Part shown: in pieces, positions 6,285 to 6,627 of the stretch
How positions within the stretch are numbered: position 1 is the first letter of the stretch
Layout of the letters: each line of letters opens with the position of its first letter
NCBI GenBank assembly: GCA_003555185.1
Contig: PWFZ01000307.1
Coordinates: 1 to 6,627 of the forward strand
Length of the DNA: 6,627 nt
Source: Balneolaceae bacterium
GTDB taxonomy: Bacteria > Bacteroidota > Rhodothermia > Balneolales > Balneolaceae
Direction: 5' to 3'
Translations under genes and position numbers: made by a program
The notes under the pieces: generated by a model
Databases searched by the model: none
The model's input: only the letters and a program-made list of their open reading frames with translations
Told to the model about the DNA's origin: nothing

Positions 6285-6627
6285 CGTAGCGCGGGGTTGC
6301 CGACCCGCGGCCCGACGTACTCCTCATCATTTCACAAACCCATTCAGGTCAGGGACCTACGTAGCGCGGTGTCGCCGACCCGCGGCCGGACGTACCCCTT
6401 ATCATTTCACAAACCCATTCAGGTCAGTGACCCACGTAGCGCGGTGTCGCTGACCCGCGGCCTGACGTACTCCTTATCATTTTACAAACCCATTCAGGTC
6501 AGTGACCCACGTAGCGCGGTGTCGCCGACCCGCAGCCTGACGTACTTCTTATCATTTCACAAACCCATTCAGGTCAGAGACCTACGTAGCGCGGTGTCGC
6601 TGACCCGCGGCCTGACGTACTCCTTAT
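6285..6627. repeat. Tandem repeat array, exact 75-base period, at least 4.6 units
   Basis: Units start with CGTAGCGCGG at 6285, 6360, 6435, 6510 and 6585; the last is cut after 43 bases by the window end, so the array continues beyond it. All differences are substitutions with no length change: 7 between units 1 and 2, 4 between 2 and 3, 6 between 3 and 4; the visible part of unit 5 is identical to unit 3. Each unit has a GC-rich half (GCGCGG...CCCGC(G/A)GC) able to form a hairpin and an AT-richer, nearly invariant half (ATCATTTCACAAACCCATTC, one C/T change in unit 3) followed by AGGTCAG. A short inverted repeat (AGGTC/GACCT or GGTCA/TGACC) spans each unit junction. One unit (6435-6509) is 42/75 G+C. 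There are no variable spacers. An open frame at 6271-6453 runs through it only because 75 is a multiple of three; I do not regard it as a gene. Function unknown. Confidence 0.95.

Noticed and set aside
6285..6627. CRISPR array
   Set aside because: The whole 75-base unit repeats; the stretches between the best-conserved blocks are near-identical, so there are no spacers, and no cas gene is in the window.
6455..6627. Reverse-strand AAGGAG motifs in the repeats as ribosome binding sites
   Set aside because: The motif is present only in some units (changed in units 1, 2 and 4), no start codon lies at a suitable distance, and reverse frames are broken by stops in each unit.

Overview
The window looks like chromosomal DNA from a member of the Bacteroidota/Balneolota branch of the FCB group. 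The evidence is a recognisable GldC protein, a DUF4199-type membrane protein, a moderately AT-leaning base composition, and mostly absent Shine-Dalgarno sequences with several GTG/TTG starts. The phylum is an inference from gene content; I cannot name the genus. All genes read left to right on the + strand.

Layout. (1) Bases 1-2110 hold conserved housekeeping genes: the 3' part of an RluD/RluA-type pseudouridine synthase, then gldC two bases later, then accA (carboxyltransferase alpha subunit, first step of fatty acid synthesis) after an 82-base gap. (2) Bases 2215-5263 form a tightly packed run of membrane-related genes: a DUF2085 protein, a DUF4199-type protein, a CPBP-family intramembrane protease homologue, a small DUF2007 protein and cdsA (CDP-diacylglycerol synthase). 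Gaps are 18, 3, -4 and 2 bases, so one transcript is likely. (3) Bases 5351-6259 encode a TIGR01777-type NAD(P)-binding epimerase/oxidoreductase, separated from cdsA by an 87-base gap. (4) Bases 6260-6627 contain no credible gene. They are filled by a tandem array with an exact 75-base period: four full units and a fifth cut by the window end, preceded by a degenerate edge.

The accA and cdsA products both serve membrane lipid synthesis (malonyl-CoA supply, and CDP-diacylglycerol for phospholipid head groups). The genes between them are mostly small membrane proteins of unknown function, so an envelope theme is reasonable, but a shared pathway is inference. The most unusual element is the 75-base repeat array. 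It starts immediately after the last stop codon, is richer in G+C than its surroundings, contains nested inverted repeats, and has no variable spacers, so it is not CRISPR. I see no obvious new defence or biosynthetic system in the protein-coding part.
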